Positions 28,504 to 37,670 are shown, counted from the first letter of the stretch. The stretch is DNA of 64,000 nt from Saccharothrix deserti (GCF_009769385.1 NZ_VKAB01000021.1:1-64000), one strand, 5' to 3'. Program-made: numbers and translations. Notes: generated from the sequence alone by a model not told the origin.

Positions 28504-28888
28504 TGACCTCGGCGATCGTATCCAGGCTCTTCCCCGAAAGCCCGGACGCCCGCATCGCGACATCCCGGACGCCGGTGTCCTTCAGGGCGGTGACCAGCGC
28601 GATCTCGGCTTCCACCTCCTCGCGGACCTGGTCGTCGAGGAAGTAGGCGGCGGGCACGCCGAAGAACGTCGCCAACGCGGTGAGGTGCTTGAGAGTCGGG
28701 TTGTCCCGCTGGCCGGTGCGCAGGTACCAGATGTAGGACGCGGAAATGGTCACACCCTGGTCACGGGTGATCGCCGCGGCGACCTCCTCGTTGCTGTGCT
28801 CGCGGCGGCCGGGCTCCCTGATCGTGTGGAACAGGTACTCCAGCTTCTCGGCCAGGGTGTGCCGCTGCGGCTTGTCGCGGTCGGTCAC
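28454..28888 (-). CDS. XRE family transcriptional regulator
   Basis: 144 residues, GTG start behind a GAGGTGGGG ribosome site. The HTH lies at about residues 29-75 (NEEVAAAITRDQGVTISASYIWYLRTGQRDNPTLKHLTALATFFGVPAAYF). The remaining 60 residues are an acidic helical tail, suited to dimerisation or recognition by the metallopeptidase. It is convergent with the MAB_1171c gene and overlaps it by 50 bp, so antisense pairing of the two 3' ends is possible. It probably represses promoters in this group and is inactivated by the ImmA/IrrE protein. Confidence 0.88.
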   Translation of the reverse strand: MTDRDKPQRHTLAEKLEYLFHTIREPGRREHSNEEVAAAITRDQGVTISASYIWYLRTGQRDNPTLKHLTALATFFGVPAAYFLDDQVREEVEAEIALVTALKDTGVRDVAMRASGLSGKSLDTIAEVINRVRELEGLPPQEDS

Positions 28889-28943
28889 CGCCCCACCTCG
28901 CTCTTGACTCCTGTGAATCAGCTCGGAAGAAAATTCATACCTG

Positions 28944-28973
28944 TTGACGACCTGGTTGGGCTGCGCGTAACTT
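28944..28973 (+). promoter_or_regulatory. Candidate housekeeping promoter of the serine protease gene
   Basis: TTGACG (28944-28949) and TAACTT (28968-28973) with an 18-bp spacer, 66 bp before the ATG of the secreted protease. Matches the -35/-10 pattern of the principal sigma factor; no transcript data. Confidence 0.45.
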
Positions 28974-29039
28974 ACACCGCTTCAACTGTGGTGAATCTCC
29001 TCTTGCTTCTCTTCACATCAGTCAATGGGGGAACTGTCG

Positions 29040-29846
29040 ATGAGGTTGCTCAACAGAGCCGTCGAGCTCGTCACGGCCATGGCGTGCGTGGTCGCGGCGG
29101 TGGTCGTCACGTCACCGGCGGCCGACGCGGCCGTCACGTACTGGTACATGCCTTCGCACCCGATGAACCGCTCCCCGAAGTCGCTGCCCAACAGCGACTG
29201 CACCGGCGGGTGGGGAGTCCGCTCCAACCTCAACAACGTCCCGTACTTCCTCACCGCTGGGCACTGCTTCACGGCCGGTCAGGACGTCTACGGCACCCAC
29301 GGCCGGTTCGGCATCACCGCCAACAGCCACCACGCTTCGGGTGGTGTCGACACCGCGATCGTCGCCCCGCTGTCCGGCGTCGACGGCCTGCAGGAGATCC
29401 CCGGTCTCGGTCGCGCCGTCGGCAAGATGAGCAACGGGTGGTCGACCACGGGCGGGAACGGCATCGCGATGCAGTCCCCGCGCACAGGCCGGGTGTACGG
29501 GACCATCGCGGGCGGTTGGCGCGCGTGGTTCAACGGCCGGCGGGTCGCCTGCGGCACCTACCCGAGCCAGGACGGTGACAGCGGTGCCCCGATGTTCGTC
29601 CACAACGCCGGCGGCGTTTTCGCCGCCGGCGTCCATGTCGGTCTGCTGACCGAAAACGGCGTCACCATGGCGTGCTTCGTGACGATCGACGACCTGCTCG
29701 CCGACTGGAACGCGTGGCTGCCGGTGTTCAGTTCGGCAGTGGCCCGGACCGGGGCGGCGTCCGCAGACGTCAGGCTCCAGGCCGATCTGAGCGGCCCCGC
29801 CGAAACGCTGCCGATCCGGTATGTCGGGGAGCCGATTCCGGAGTGA
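29040..29846 (+). CDS. Secreted chymotrypsin-fold serine protease
   Basis: 268 residues from ATG 29040, preferred over ATG 29025 because GGGGGAAC sits directly upstream. Signal peptide to about residue 31 (ending PAADA-AV). Triad residues: His in FLTAGHCFT, Asp in GGVDTAIV, Ser in DGDSGAPMF. The mature N-terminus lacks a long propeptide, unlike streptogrisins. The C-terminal 35 residues after the domain are Ala/Pro-rich. A second exported S1 protease is at 17383-18150; the two are not close relatives. Confidence 0.88.
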   Translation: MRLLNRAVELVTAMACVVAAVVVTSPAADAAVTYWYMPSHPMNRSPKSLPNSDCTGGWGVRSNLNNVPYFLTAGHCFTAGQDVYGTHGRFGITANSHHASGGVDTAIVAPLSGVDGLQEIPGLGRAVGKMSNGWSTTGGNGIAMQSPRTGRVYGTIAGGWRAWFNGRRVACGTYPSQDGDSGAPMFVHNAGGVFAAGVHVGLLTENGVTMACFVTIDDLLADWNAWLPVFSSAVARTGAASADVRLQADLSGPAETLPIRYVGEPIPE

Positions 29847-29875
29847 GAGCCGATTCGGTGCGAGGACTCGCGGGG

Positions 29876-32755
29876 TCAGGCGGTCAGTTCCAAGGTGGAG
29901 CCTTCTCGTGCTTTGCGCACGCGGAGCCTGGTCGGGATGCGTTGGCGCAGTTCTTCCACGTGCGAGACGAGGCCGACGACCCGGCCGCCGGCGCGGAGTT
30001 CGTCGAGCGTGGTCATGACCAGTTCCAGGGTCTCGGCGTCCAGCGTGCCGAAGCCCTCGTCGATGAACAGCGTGTCGAGCACGGCGCCCGCGGCGACCAC
30101 GTCGGCCAGGCCCAGGGCCAGGGACAGCGACGCCAGGAACGACTCGCCGCCGGACAGGGTCTTCGCCGGTCGCTGCTGACCCGAGTAGTCGTCCATGACG
30201 TCCAGACCCAGACCGCCCCTCGTTCCCCGCGGACCGGCCTCGATCGAGTGCACGAACCGGTAGCGGCCCTGGCTCATGCGCTCCAGGCGGGCGCTGGCGG
30301 CCACCGCGACCTCTTCCAGGCGGGCGGCCAGGACGTAGGTGCGCAGGGTCATGCTCTTGGCGTTCTGGCCCATGCCGTTGATCACGTCGGTCAGCGCGTC
30401 CAGCTCGGCGTACTCCGCCTCCACCGGTTCCAGGCGCAGCCACGCGGCCCGGAGCTGCTCGGCCAGGTCGGCGGCGCGGGCGGCTCTGGTGCGGGCGTTC
30501 GTCTGCGCCGTGGTGACCTCGGTCGCCCGGTCGCTCGCCTGGCGGAACCGCTCCTCGGTGCCGGTCACGTCGACCTCGACGTCCGGGTCGATTTCGGGCA
30601 GCTCGGCCAGCGTGCTCTCGGCCGCCGTCCTGGTCTTCTCGACATCGCGGATGCGGGTCTCCAACTCGGCGACCGCGGCGGCCGGGCGTGCGGCGGCCAG
30701 CGCGTCCGCCACGTCGGCGAACCCGGCGATCGACGCCAGCCGCGACACTTCGAGGCGTTGGTCGGCCAGGCGTTCCTCGTGCTCGGACACGGCGGCACGG
30801 CGCGGCGCCAGCTCCGTCAACGCGTCGGCCAGGTCGCTGAGGTGGGCTCGGCGCGTCACCACGTCCGGGAAGTCGCCGCGCGCCTCCTCCAGCCGCGCGC
30901 CCCGCTCCTCGACCGCCTCCACCAGCTGCGCCCGCTGCGCGCCCGCCTCGGCCAGCTCGCGTTCCAGCGCGTTGCGCTGTTCGACCGCCCGCTGCACCTT
31001 GGCTTCCAACTCCGCCAGCGCGGCCTGCCTGCTCTCGACCTGCTCGGCCAGGGCCGACACGGACCGGTGCTCGCGCTCCAGCTCGGCCGGGGGCCGGTCG
31101 CCCAGCTGCTCGCGCAGCAACCCCAGCCGCGCTTCGAGCTTCTGCGCCTCCTGCTCGGCCTTCTGACGCCGGTCGAGCGCGCGCTGGTCGGCCTCGGCCG
31201 CCCGCTCCTCGTCGGCCGCCGTCACCGAACCCAGCACCGGCTGCGCGGGCGACGGGTGCTCGACCGAACCGCACACCGGGCACTCGTGGCCGGTGTGCAG
31301 CTGCCCGGCCAGCTCGACGGCCATGCCCTCCAGCCGCTCCTGACGGATCCGCAGCAGCTTCTCGTAGGTCTTGAGGTGCGCGTCCACCGCGACCCGCCGT
31401 GCCTCGTCCGCCTCGTGGAACGCCCGCTCGACGCGCGGCAGCTCGGCCGCGGCGGCGGCCAGACCGGACACCTGCGCCAGCCGTGCGGCGGCCTCCAACG
31501 ACTCCTCGACGGCCTTCTTCGCGGCGTCCAGTCGGGGCGGCACCTCGTCCAGCTGCGTGACGAGCGTGGCCAGCCGTTGGGACGTGGTGGCGACATCGCG
31601 GTCCAGCTGCCCGATCCGCCGTTGGTCGACGCGCTGCCGCTCGGCGTCGGCCGCGAGGCTGGTCAGGCCGCCCGCCTCCTCGCGCAGGCGTTCACCGTCG
31701 CCGCGCAGGTCGGTGCCCTGGTAGCCGAGGGCCGACACCGCGTCGGCGGCGGCCTGCTCGTGGGCGACGGCGGCGTCGAGCTCGCGCGCCAGCTTCACCG
31801 CCCGTCCGTGCGCGGGCACCACGACCGCCGCCTGCCGGGCCGCGTCGCGTTCGGCCACCCACGCCCGCAGGCTCGGTTCCACCTCGGCGTACCGGTCGAG
31901 GTTCCGGCGCGCCTCCCGCACGCGGCGCACCTGCTCGTGCCGCGCCCGCGCCTCCTGCCACGCCTTCTCGGCCTCCGCGCGCCGGGCCATCGCCGCAGCC
32001 GCGATCTGGTCGGCCTCGCGTTCGGCCTCGTCCAGCCGTTTGAGCAGGGAGCTGAGCCACTCCTGGTCGCCACCGCCCTCCGGCGGCTCCTCCAACGCCA
32101 CCTCGGCCACCCGCTGCACCAGGTCGCGGTGCACGAGACCGAGCTGCTCGACCTCGCGCTTGCGCTCCTTGCGGCGCTCGCGGAACCACTTCTCGACGTC
32201 GAGGAAGCGCTCCGTGCCGAACAGCTTCTCCAGCAGCTTCTCCCGCTCGGCGGTCTCCGCGCGCAGGAACCTGGCGAACTCGCCCTGCGGCAGCAGCACC
32301 ACCTGGAAGAACTGCTCGGCCGTCATCCCGAGCAGGCCCTCGACCTCGCGGGCCACGTCGTCGATGCGGCTGTGGCCCTCGCCCTCCCAGCCGCTGATCC
32401 ACGTCAACGACACCTGGGCCTGCTGCCGCGTCGCGCCGTCACCGCGCTTCTTCGGCCGCTCGTACTCGGGACTGCGCTTGAGCCGGAACCGGCGACCGCG
32501 CACGGTCAGTTCCAGCTCCACGAATGTCTGCGTGTCGCGGTGCGCGTAGTCGCAGCGCAGGCGCTTCACGTCGCCGCGCGCGCCGGGCACCTTGCCGAAC
32601 AGCGCGAACGCCACCGCGTCGAGCAACGTCGTCTTGCCCGCGCCCGTGTCGCCGTGCAGGAGGAACAGGCCGTCCGCGCCGAGGACGTCGAAATCGACCT
32701 CCTCGCGCCCGGTGTACGGGCCGAACCCGCTGACCGCCAACCGGTGCAGCTTCAC
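29876..32755 (-). CDS. sbcC: DNA repair exonuclease ATPase SbcC
   Basis: 959 residues from GTG 32755 (VKLHRLAVSGFGPYTG), which has GGGAGG upstream. Walker A GDTGAGKTTLLDA is near the N-terminus, then two long coiled-coil arms separated by the zinc hook CPVC near residue 500, and the C-terminal ABC signature TLSGGESFLASLSLALGL with Walker B DTLFIDEGFGTLD. With SbcD it opens and cuts hairpins and protein-blocked DNA ends. Downstream of sbcD and linked to it through a 12-codon overlapping minicistron. Confidence 0.95.
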   Translation of the reverse strand: MKLHRLAVSGFGPYTGREEVDFDVLGADGLFLLHGDTGAGKTTLLDAVAFALFGKVPGARGDVKRLRCDYAHRDTQTFVELELTVRGRRFRLKRSPEYERPKKRGDGATRQQAQVSLTWISGWEGEGHSRIDDVAREVEGLLGMTAEQFFQVVLLPQGEFARFLRAETAEREKLLEKLFGTERFLDVEKWFRERRKERKREVEQLGLVHRDLVQRVAEVALEEPPEGGGDQEWLSSLLKRLDEAEREADQIAAAAMARRAEAEKAWQEARARHEQVRRVREARRNLDRYAEVEPSLRAWVAERDAARQAAVVVPAHGRAVKLARELDAAVAHEQAAADAVSALGYQGTDLRGDGERLREEAGGLTSLAADAERQRVDQRRIGQLDRDVATTSQRLATLVTQLDEVPPRLDAAKKAVEESLEAAARLAQVSGLAAAAAELPRVERAFHEADEARRVAVDAHLKTYEKLLRIRQERLEGMAVELAGQLHTGHECPVCGSVEHPSPAQPVLGSVTAADEERAAEADQRALDRRQKAEQEAQKLEARLGLLREQLGDRPPAELEREHRSVSALAEQVESRQAALAELEAKVQRAVEQRNALERELAEAGAQRAQLVEAVEERGARLEEARGDFPDVVTRRAHLSDLADALTELAPRRAAVSEHEERLADQRLEVSRLASIAGFADVADALAAARPAAAVAELETRIRDVEKTRTAAESTLAELPEIDPDVEVDVTGTEERFRQASDRATEVTTAQTNARTRAARAADLAEQLRAAWLRLEPVEAEYAELDALTDVINGMGQNAKSMTLRTYVLAARLEEVAVAASARLERMSQGRYRFVHSIEAGPRGTRGGLGLDVMDDYSGQQRPAKTLSGGESFLASLSLALGLADVVAAGAVLDTLFIDEGFGTLDAETLELVMTTLDELRAGGRVVGLVSHVEELRQRIPTRLRVRKAREGSTLELTA

Positions 32756-32790
32756 GACGCGCCCTCCCGGCTCACGATTCCCCGGCTCAT
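32752..32790 (-). CDS. 12-codon minicistron linking sbcD and sbcC
   Basis: ATG overlaps the sbcD stop codon (ATGA), and its TGA overlaps the sbcC start codon (GTGA). It reads MSRGIVSREGAS. It would carry ribosomes from the end of sbcD across the 31-nt gap to the sbcC start, a coupling device rather than a functional peptide. The sbcC ribosome site lies inside it. Not proven to be translated. Confidence 0.4.
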   Translation of the reverse strand: MSRGIVSREGAS

Positions 32791-33929
32791 GACTCGGTCT
32801 CCCGTGCGGCGGCGGCGAACGCCTCGCGCAGCAGGGCCAGTTCACGCGGGCCCGGCTGGTCGCCGCGCACGTCCTCGATGAAGCAGCAGGCGATCTCCTC
32901 GTCGCTGCGGCCGCGCACCCGCTCGGCGAACCGCAGCTCGCCCGTCCGCCCGCCCTCCGGCCGCCACTCCACGTGCACCGCGTGCGGGAACCGGGATTGC
33001 AGGCGCCGCAACGCATCCAGCGGACGCACCGGGTCGGTCAGCGTGACCGACAGGAAGTGGTCCTCGATCGACTCGTGATCGGGGTCGAGCAGCAGGTCGT
33101 CCAGCGCGCCGTTCAACGTGGACAACGCCCGCGGCACCGGCAGCGAACGACGCTCCACCCCGGCCAACCCGCCGGCGTCCAGTTCGACCAGCCACACCGA
33201 CTTGTGGTGCCGCGCCTCGGAGAACGAGTACGCCACCGGGCTGCCCGAGTAACGCAGGTGCTCGGCCAACGTCTGCTGCCCGTGCAGGTGGCCCAGCGCC
33301 ACGTAGTCGACCCCGGCGAACACCGCGCCCGACACGTCCTGCACACCGCCCACCGCGATCGTGCGCTCCGACTCGCACGGCTCGCCGCCCGTCACGAACG
33401 CGTGCGCCAACACCACCGACCGCGTGCCCGGCCTGGCGGCCAGGTCCTGCTTCACCCGCCGCATCGCCTCGGTCAGCACACCGCCGTGGCCCTTGGCTCC
33501 GACGCCGAGCGCGTGCCGCGCCGTTTCCGGCTCCAGGAAAGGGATTCCGTACACCGCCACCGGTCCGTGCGCGTCGGTGAACAGCACCGGCTCGTGCAGC
33601 TCGGCGACGCGCGTGCGCAGGTGCAGCCCGCCCGCCTCCGCGAACGCGCCCAGAAAACCCAGCCGTGCCGCCGAATCGTGGTTCCCCGGCGTGATCACGA
33701 TCTTCGCGCCGGCCGCGCGGATGCGCTTCAACACCCGCGAGCACACCGCCACCGCCTCGGCGTTCGGCACCGCCCGGTCGAACAGGTCGCCCGCCACCAC
33801 GACCACGTCGACCCGCTCGTCCGACACCGTCTCCGCCAACCCGCCCAGCACCGACTCCTGCTCGACGAGCAGGTCGCGGCCGTGGAACGTGCGTCCCACG
33901 TGCCAGTCGGAGGTGTGCAGGATCTTCAT
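32787..33929 (-). CDS. sbcD: Exonuclease SbcD
   Basis: 380 residues from ATG 33929 (MKILHTSDWHVGR), the normal family N-terminus; a start eight codons earlier would be longer than usual. Metallophosphoesterase motifs: DWHVG, VVVAGDLFD, ITPGNHDS, ALGHLHG. It is the Mn-dependent nuclease subunit of SbcCD and cuts DNA ends and hairpins during replication and repair. First gene of the sbcDC operon, divergent from rmuC. Confidence 0.95.
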   Translation of the reverse strand: MKILHTSDWHVGRTFHGRDLLVEQESVLGGLAETVSDERVDVVVVAGDLFDRAVPNAEAVAVCSRVLKRIRAAGAKIVITPGNHDSAARLGFLGAFAEAGGLHLRTRVAELHEPVLFTDAHGPVAVYGIPFLEPETARHALGVGAKGHGGVLTEAMRRVKQDLAARPGTRSVVLAHAFVTGGEPCESERTIAVGGVQDVSGAVFAGVDYVALGHLHGQQTLAEHLRYSGSPVAYSFSEARHHKSVWLVELDAGGLAGVERRSLPVPRALSTLNGALDDLLLDPDHESIEDHFLSVTLTDPVRPLDALRRLQSRFPHAVHVEWRPEGGRTGELRFAERVRGRSDEEIACCFIEDVRGDQPGPRELALLREAFAAAARETES

Positions 33930-34047
33930 GCCGGCCACGCTAGGGGCGATCACCGACAGAAACCGGTACTGCGGCTCGGCGTGTCGCTCGGACGTGTGAT
34001 CTCACAGTGTTCAACCCCGATCTTGGCGGTACGACATGATCTGACGT

Positions 34048-34986
34048 GTGACAGCGGTCCTCAGCACGGCGGCGGTGGTCGTGGCGCTCCTGCTCGCGGG
34101 TGCGCTGGTGTTCCTGTGGCGGCTCTACCAGGACAGCGTGCGGCGCACGGACGCCGCGCTGGCCGCGGTGCAGGCCGAACGGGAGCGCGGCGACGCGCAG
34201 TGGGCGGCGTTGCAGCGGTACGAGGTGGCGTTCTCGTCGGTCAGCGGTCGCGGTGAGCTGGGCGAGAAGGTGCTGGTGGAGACCGCGCGGGTGCTGGGCC
34301 TGCGCGAGGGGATCCACTTCAGCCTGCAGGTCGACGTCGCCGGCGGTGGTTCGGTGCGGCCGGACCTGGTGCTCAACGTCGGCGGCGGCCGGCAGGTGCC
34401 CGTGGACGCGAAGATGAGCATGGCCACGTGGGCGGAGGCGGTGGAGACCGACAACGCGGCGGAGCGCGTCGACGCGTTGCGCGTGCACGTCAGGAACATC
34501 CGTGCGCGCGCTGCGGAGCTGGCGGGCAAGGGCTACCAGCGGTGGGCCGACGCCATCTACGGGACGATCATGTTCGTGCCCAACGACGGCGCCGTGGTCG
34601 CGGCCTTGGACACCGACCCCGAGCTGCTGCGATGGCTGCTCGACCGGCGGGTGTTCCTGTGCGGTCCGACCGGGTTCGCGGTGATCGCGTCGGCGGCGAT
34701 GTTCGCGGTGACCGACCGGGCGTTGGCGGACGACGTGGAGCAGGTCAGGGCGGCGGCTGGGCGTGCTCATAGGGCGGCCGACAGCGCTGTCGACGCGGTG
34801 AACCTGTCGAGCACGCACCTCCAGCGGTTCCTCTCGGCACGTCGGCGTGAGCTGGACGCTCTTGAGGGGTTCCGGGCGGCCGTGGAGCCGTTGAGCAACG
34901 CGTCGTCCGACGTCACACCCCTGCCTGTGGTGCGGCGGACGGACGAGGCCGGCCTTGGTGCACCCTTGGACGCCCGCGAGGCGTAA
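34048..34986 (+). CDS. rmuC: DNA recombination protein RmuC
   Basis: 312 residues, shorter than E. coli RmuC because the coiled-coil region is reduced. GTG start. An N-terminal membrane helix (about residues 6-27) is followed by a short coil and the nuclease-like core (RPDLVLNVGGGRQVPVDAKMSM, in which the Asp and Lys of PVDAK fit a PD-(D/E)xK site). It is thought to limit inversion and recombination at short inverted repeats. Encoded divergently from the hairpin nuclease SbcCD, which has a related task. Confidence 0.88.
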   Translation: MTAVLSTAAVVVALLLAGALVFLWRLYQDSVRRTDAALAAVQAERERGDAQWAALQRYEVAFSSVSGRGELGEKVLVETARVLGLREGIHFSLQVDVAGGGSVRPDLVLNVGGGRQVPVDAKMSMATWAEAVETDNAAERVDALRVHVRNIRARAAELAGKGYQRWADAIYGTIMFVPNDGAVVAALDTDPELLRWLLDRRVFLCGPTGFAVIASAAMFAVTDRALADDVEQVRAAAGRAHRAADSAVDAVNLSSTHLQRFLSARRRELDALEGFRAAVEPLSNASSDVTPLPVVRRTDEAGLGAPLDAREA

Positions 34987-35022
34987 TAGAGTGTGTCGGA
35001 CTGGGCCGAACGAGGAGTGTGC

Positions 35023-35814
35023 GTGACCGCTGCTATGCGTGACGACTCGCGCAGCGAGCCGGAGGACGACGACTCTGTCGACGTCCGCTGGAACGACCGC
35101 GCCATGTTCGGCAGTTTTCGGGGTCTGCCCTGGTGGGCGGCGGTGCTCATCGCGTTCGTGGTGGCCATCGTCGGCACGTTCGTGGATGTCGGTTCGGCCG
35201 CGCAGACGGTGGAGTGGGTGTTCGCCGTCACGTTCTTCGTGGGGTGCGTCGGCGCGGTGGTGTTCGTCGAGCGGCGCTCGATGTTCGGCCCGATCGTCCA
35301 GCCGCCGCTGATCCTGGCGATCGTGGTGCCGATCCTGGTCGTGTTCACGCAGGGCATGCCGGACGGTGGGCTGGCGTCGGCGGGGCTCAAGCTGGGCAAG
35401 CCGCTGATCGACGGGTTCCCGGCGATGGCGGTGACGACGGCGTGCACCGTGATCCTGGGCATCGTGCGGGTGATGACGCAGAAGGACCCGAACCGGCTGA
35501 CGAAGGACGAGATCCGCGAGGCCAAGCGCAAGCCGGAGAAGCCCCGTCGGCCGGAGCGCGGCGAGCGTTCGTCCGACCGCGCCGAGAAGCCGCAGCCGGA
35601 GGACCGCCCGAAGCGCCCCCGCGGTGAGGCCGCCGCAGACCGTCGACGTCCCGCTTCGGCTTCGGGCTCGGGCTCGGACGAGGACCGCCCCAAGCGCCCC
35701 CGCCCACCGGCCTCGGGCGCCAGTCCCGGCGACCGTCCCCGCCGCGCCGCCGCACCACGTGACGGCGGCAGCCGCCCCGCCCGCCGCCCCCGCCCGCCGC
35801 GCGACGAGGACTGA
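35023..35814 (+). CDS. DUF6542 membrane protein with charged low-complexity tail
   Basis: 263 residues from GTG 35023 with GAGGAG upstream; in-frame ATG at residue 5 is an alternative. Residues 40-145 contain four membrane helices (WWAAVLIAFVVAIVGTFVDVG, WVFAVTFFVGCVGAVVF, LILAIVVPILVVFTQG and a last one near VTTACTVILGIV), the DUF6542 core. From about residue 165 the protein is a Lys/Arg/Pro/Asp-rich disordered tail, cytoplasmic by the positive-inside rule. Function unknown. Follows rmuC by 36 bp and may share its transcript. Confidence 0.85.
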   Translation: MTAAMRDDSRSEPEDDDSVDVRWNDRAMFGSFRGLPWWAAVLIAFVVAIVGTFVDVGSAAQTVEWVFAVTFFVGCVGAVVFVERRSMFGPIVQPPLILAIVVPILVVFTQGMPDGGLASAGLKLGKPLIDGFPAMAVTTACTVILGIVRVMTQKDPNRLTKDEIREAKRKPEKPRRPERGERSSDRAEKPQPEDRPKRPRGEAAADRRRPASASGSGSDEDRPKRPRPPASGASPGDRPRRAAAPRDGGSRPARRPRPPRDED

Positions 35815-35907
35815 CCCGGCCGATCCGTCCGCCCGCGGCCTCGGCCCGCCGCGTGACCTGCGCGACCTGCGTGACCGTGGATGACTCCGAGGTCAGATCA
35901 GGGCAGG

Positions 35908-36405
35908 TCAGGCCTCGTGGGCGAGTAGCCGGCGCTTCACGTCCACGCCCCAGCGGAAGTTGCCGATCGCGCCGCCCGTGCGGATGACGCGGTGGCAGGG
36001 GACGAACAGGGTGGCGGCGTTCCTGGCGCACGCGGTGGCGGCGGCTCGGACCGCTGACGGGCGGCCGGCCAGCAGGGCGTAGTCGGCGTAGCTGACGGGC
36101 TTGCCCGCCGGGACGGTGCGGAGGGCGTCCCACGCCTGCTCCATGAACTCGCCCGCGCGTTGGCGGACCGGGATGTCGGTGATCGCGTCCAGGTCACCCG
36201 CGTGATAGGCGCGGACGGCCCTGGTGACCGCGCCCAGGTCACGGTGGGTGGTGAGGGTGGTCGGGCGCAGTGACGGGGAGATCTGGGGGAGCAGGTCGTC
36301 CGCGCTCGCGGTCCAGCCGCTGGCCAGGACGGCGCCGTCCATGGCGACGATGGCGGTGAAAGGGCTGATCTGGGTGTCGATGGTCGACACGTGGCCGGTG
36401 CTCAC
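35908..36405 (-). CDS. ogt: Methylated-DNA-protein cysteine methyltransferase
   Basis: 165 residues from GTG 36405, which overlaps the stop of the Ada-AlkA gene (GTGA) and has AGGAGG upstream. Active-site motif PCHRVI and the winged-helix core (VPAGKPVSYADYALLAGRPSAVRAAATACARN) are present. It removes methyl from O6-methylguanine onto its own Cys in a single-use reaction. Second gene of an alkylation repair operon. Confidence 0.94.
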   Translation of the reverse strand: MSTGHVSTIDTQISPFTAIVAMDGAVLASGWTASADDLLPQISPSLRPTTLTTHRDLGAVTRAVRAYHAGDLDAITDIPVRQRAGEFMEQAWDALRTVPAGKPVSYADYALLAGRPSAVRAAATACARNAATLFVPCHRVIRTGGAIGNFRWGVDVKRRLLAHEA

Positions 36406-37670
36406 GCGGTCCTCCTGAGGTGCATCGCGGCGTACGAGCGCCAAGGGCGCCACGCGATGTTGTCGCTGGTCAAAGGGATGTCCGGGGCGCCGAGAACGCG
36501 CATCACGACGTACGAGGCGACGTCCGGGCCGACGCCGGGGAACGCCGACAGCTCGGCGTGCAGCTCGTCGGCGTCACGGCCCACGTCGACCTTCAACGTG
36601 CCGTCGGCCAACGCCTGGGCCACCGGGGAGTCGATCGCCGAAGGGGACGGGTACAGGTGCGTCACCGGGCCGTCGGGCTGCTGCAAGGCCTCACCCGCAG
36701 TGTTGTGACCAAGGGCTCTGAGCAGGGTCTCCGCGCCGTCGACACTCCCCGGCAGCCGCACACCCGGCCGGGCCAGGACCGATGGGCGCAACGTCGGGTC
36801 GCTGGACAGGAAGTCGTCCACGGCCACCGGGTCGGCGTCCAGGTCCAGCAGCCGCCTCACCCGGCTCACGGCGCTGCCCAGGTCACGCAGGTCGGTCAGC
36901 CGCAGCGAGCACGAGACGTACCCCGCCGCCGGCTCCAGCCGCACGGTCGCCTGACCGTGCGGCAGGCGCAGCGAACGCGCGTAACAGCCATCCGTCACGT
37001 GCTCCACGCCGGGAATCGCGTGTGCCCGGAAGTACGCCAGCAGACCCGCCGCGTCGAACGGCGGCCGGTACGGCAGGCGGAGCGTGATGCGGCCCGCCGT
37101 GGTCGACGCCGCACGGGTCGAGCGCATCGCCGACGGAGTGGTCGCGAACACCGTCCGGATCGTGTCGTTGAACTGCCGCACGCTGGCGAAACCCGCGGCG
37201 AACGCGATGTCGCCGAACGACAGGTCCGTCGTTTCGATCAGCAACCTTGCGGAGTGCGCGCGGTGGGCGCGGGCCAACGCCAGCGGCCCGGCGCCCAGTT
37301 CGGCGGTCAGGACGCGGGTCAGGTGCCGTTCCGAGTAACCGAGCCGTGACGCGAGCCCCGGCACGCCCTCGCGCTCCACCACGCCGTCCGAGATGAGGCG
37401 CATCGCGCGGGCCGCCAGGTCGGCCCGGAGGTTCCACTCCGGCGAGCCCGGCACGGCGTCCGGCAGGCACCGCCGGCACGCCCGGTAGCCGGCGGACTGG
37501 GCGGCGGCCGCGGTCGGGTAGAACTCGGCGTTGCGGCGCTTCGGCGTCACGGCGGGGCAGGACGGGCGGCAGTAGATGCGGGTCGTGCGCACCGCGAGGA
37601 TGAAGCACCCGTCGAACCGGGCGTCGCGGGCGGCGACGGCCCGGTAGGCGCGTTCGTCGTCGAGGAGCAT
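36402..37670 (-). CDS. Ada-AlkA fusion: methylation sensor, AraC HTH and DNA glycosylase
   Basis: 422 residues from ATG 37670 (MLLDDERAYRAVAARDARFDGCF). N-terminal Ada metal domain with four Cys (GCF, YCRPSC and CRRC; one of the six Cys listed is not a ligand), accepting methyl from phosphotriesters. An AraC-type HTH spans about residues 85-185. The AlkA-type glycosylase with its helix-hairpin-helix FPGVGPDVASYV follows. After the expected catalytic Asp (LTSDN) the protein jumps directly to WRPWRSYA; about 20-25 residues present in other AlkA proteins at this point are missing. Whether the glycosylase works is therefore uncertain. Drives ogt through a GTGA overlap. Confidence 0.88.
   Translation of the reverse strand: MLLDDERAYRAVAARDARFDGCFILAVRTTRIYCRPSCPAVTPKRRNAEFYPTAAAAQSAGYRACRRCLPDAVPGSPEWNLRADLAARAMRLISDGVVEREGVPGLASRLGYSERHLTRVLTAELGAGPLALARAHRAHSARLLIETTDLSFGDIAFAAGFASVRQFNDTIRTVFATTPSAMRSTRAASTTAGRITLRLPYRPPFDAAGLLAYFRAHAIPGVEHVTDGCYARSLRLPHGQATVRLEPAAGYVSCSLRLTDLRDLGSAVSRVRRLLDLDADPVAVDDFLSSDPTLRPSVLARPGVRLPGSVDGAETLLRALGHNTAGEALQQPDGPVTHLYPSPSAIDSPVAQALADGTLKVDVGRDADELHAELSAFPGVGPDVASYVVMRVLGAPDIPLTSDNIAWRPWRSYAAMHLRRTA

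Noticed and set aside
29672-32881. Open frame of about 1070 codons opposite sbcC
   Set aside because: Mirror frame of a well-supported sbcC gene; the product is Leu/Arg/Gln-rich without recognisable domains.
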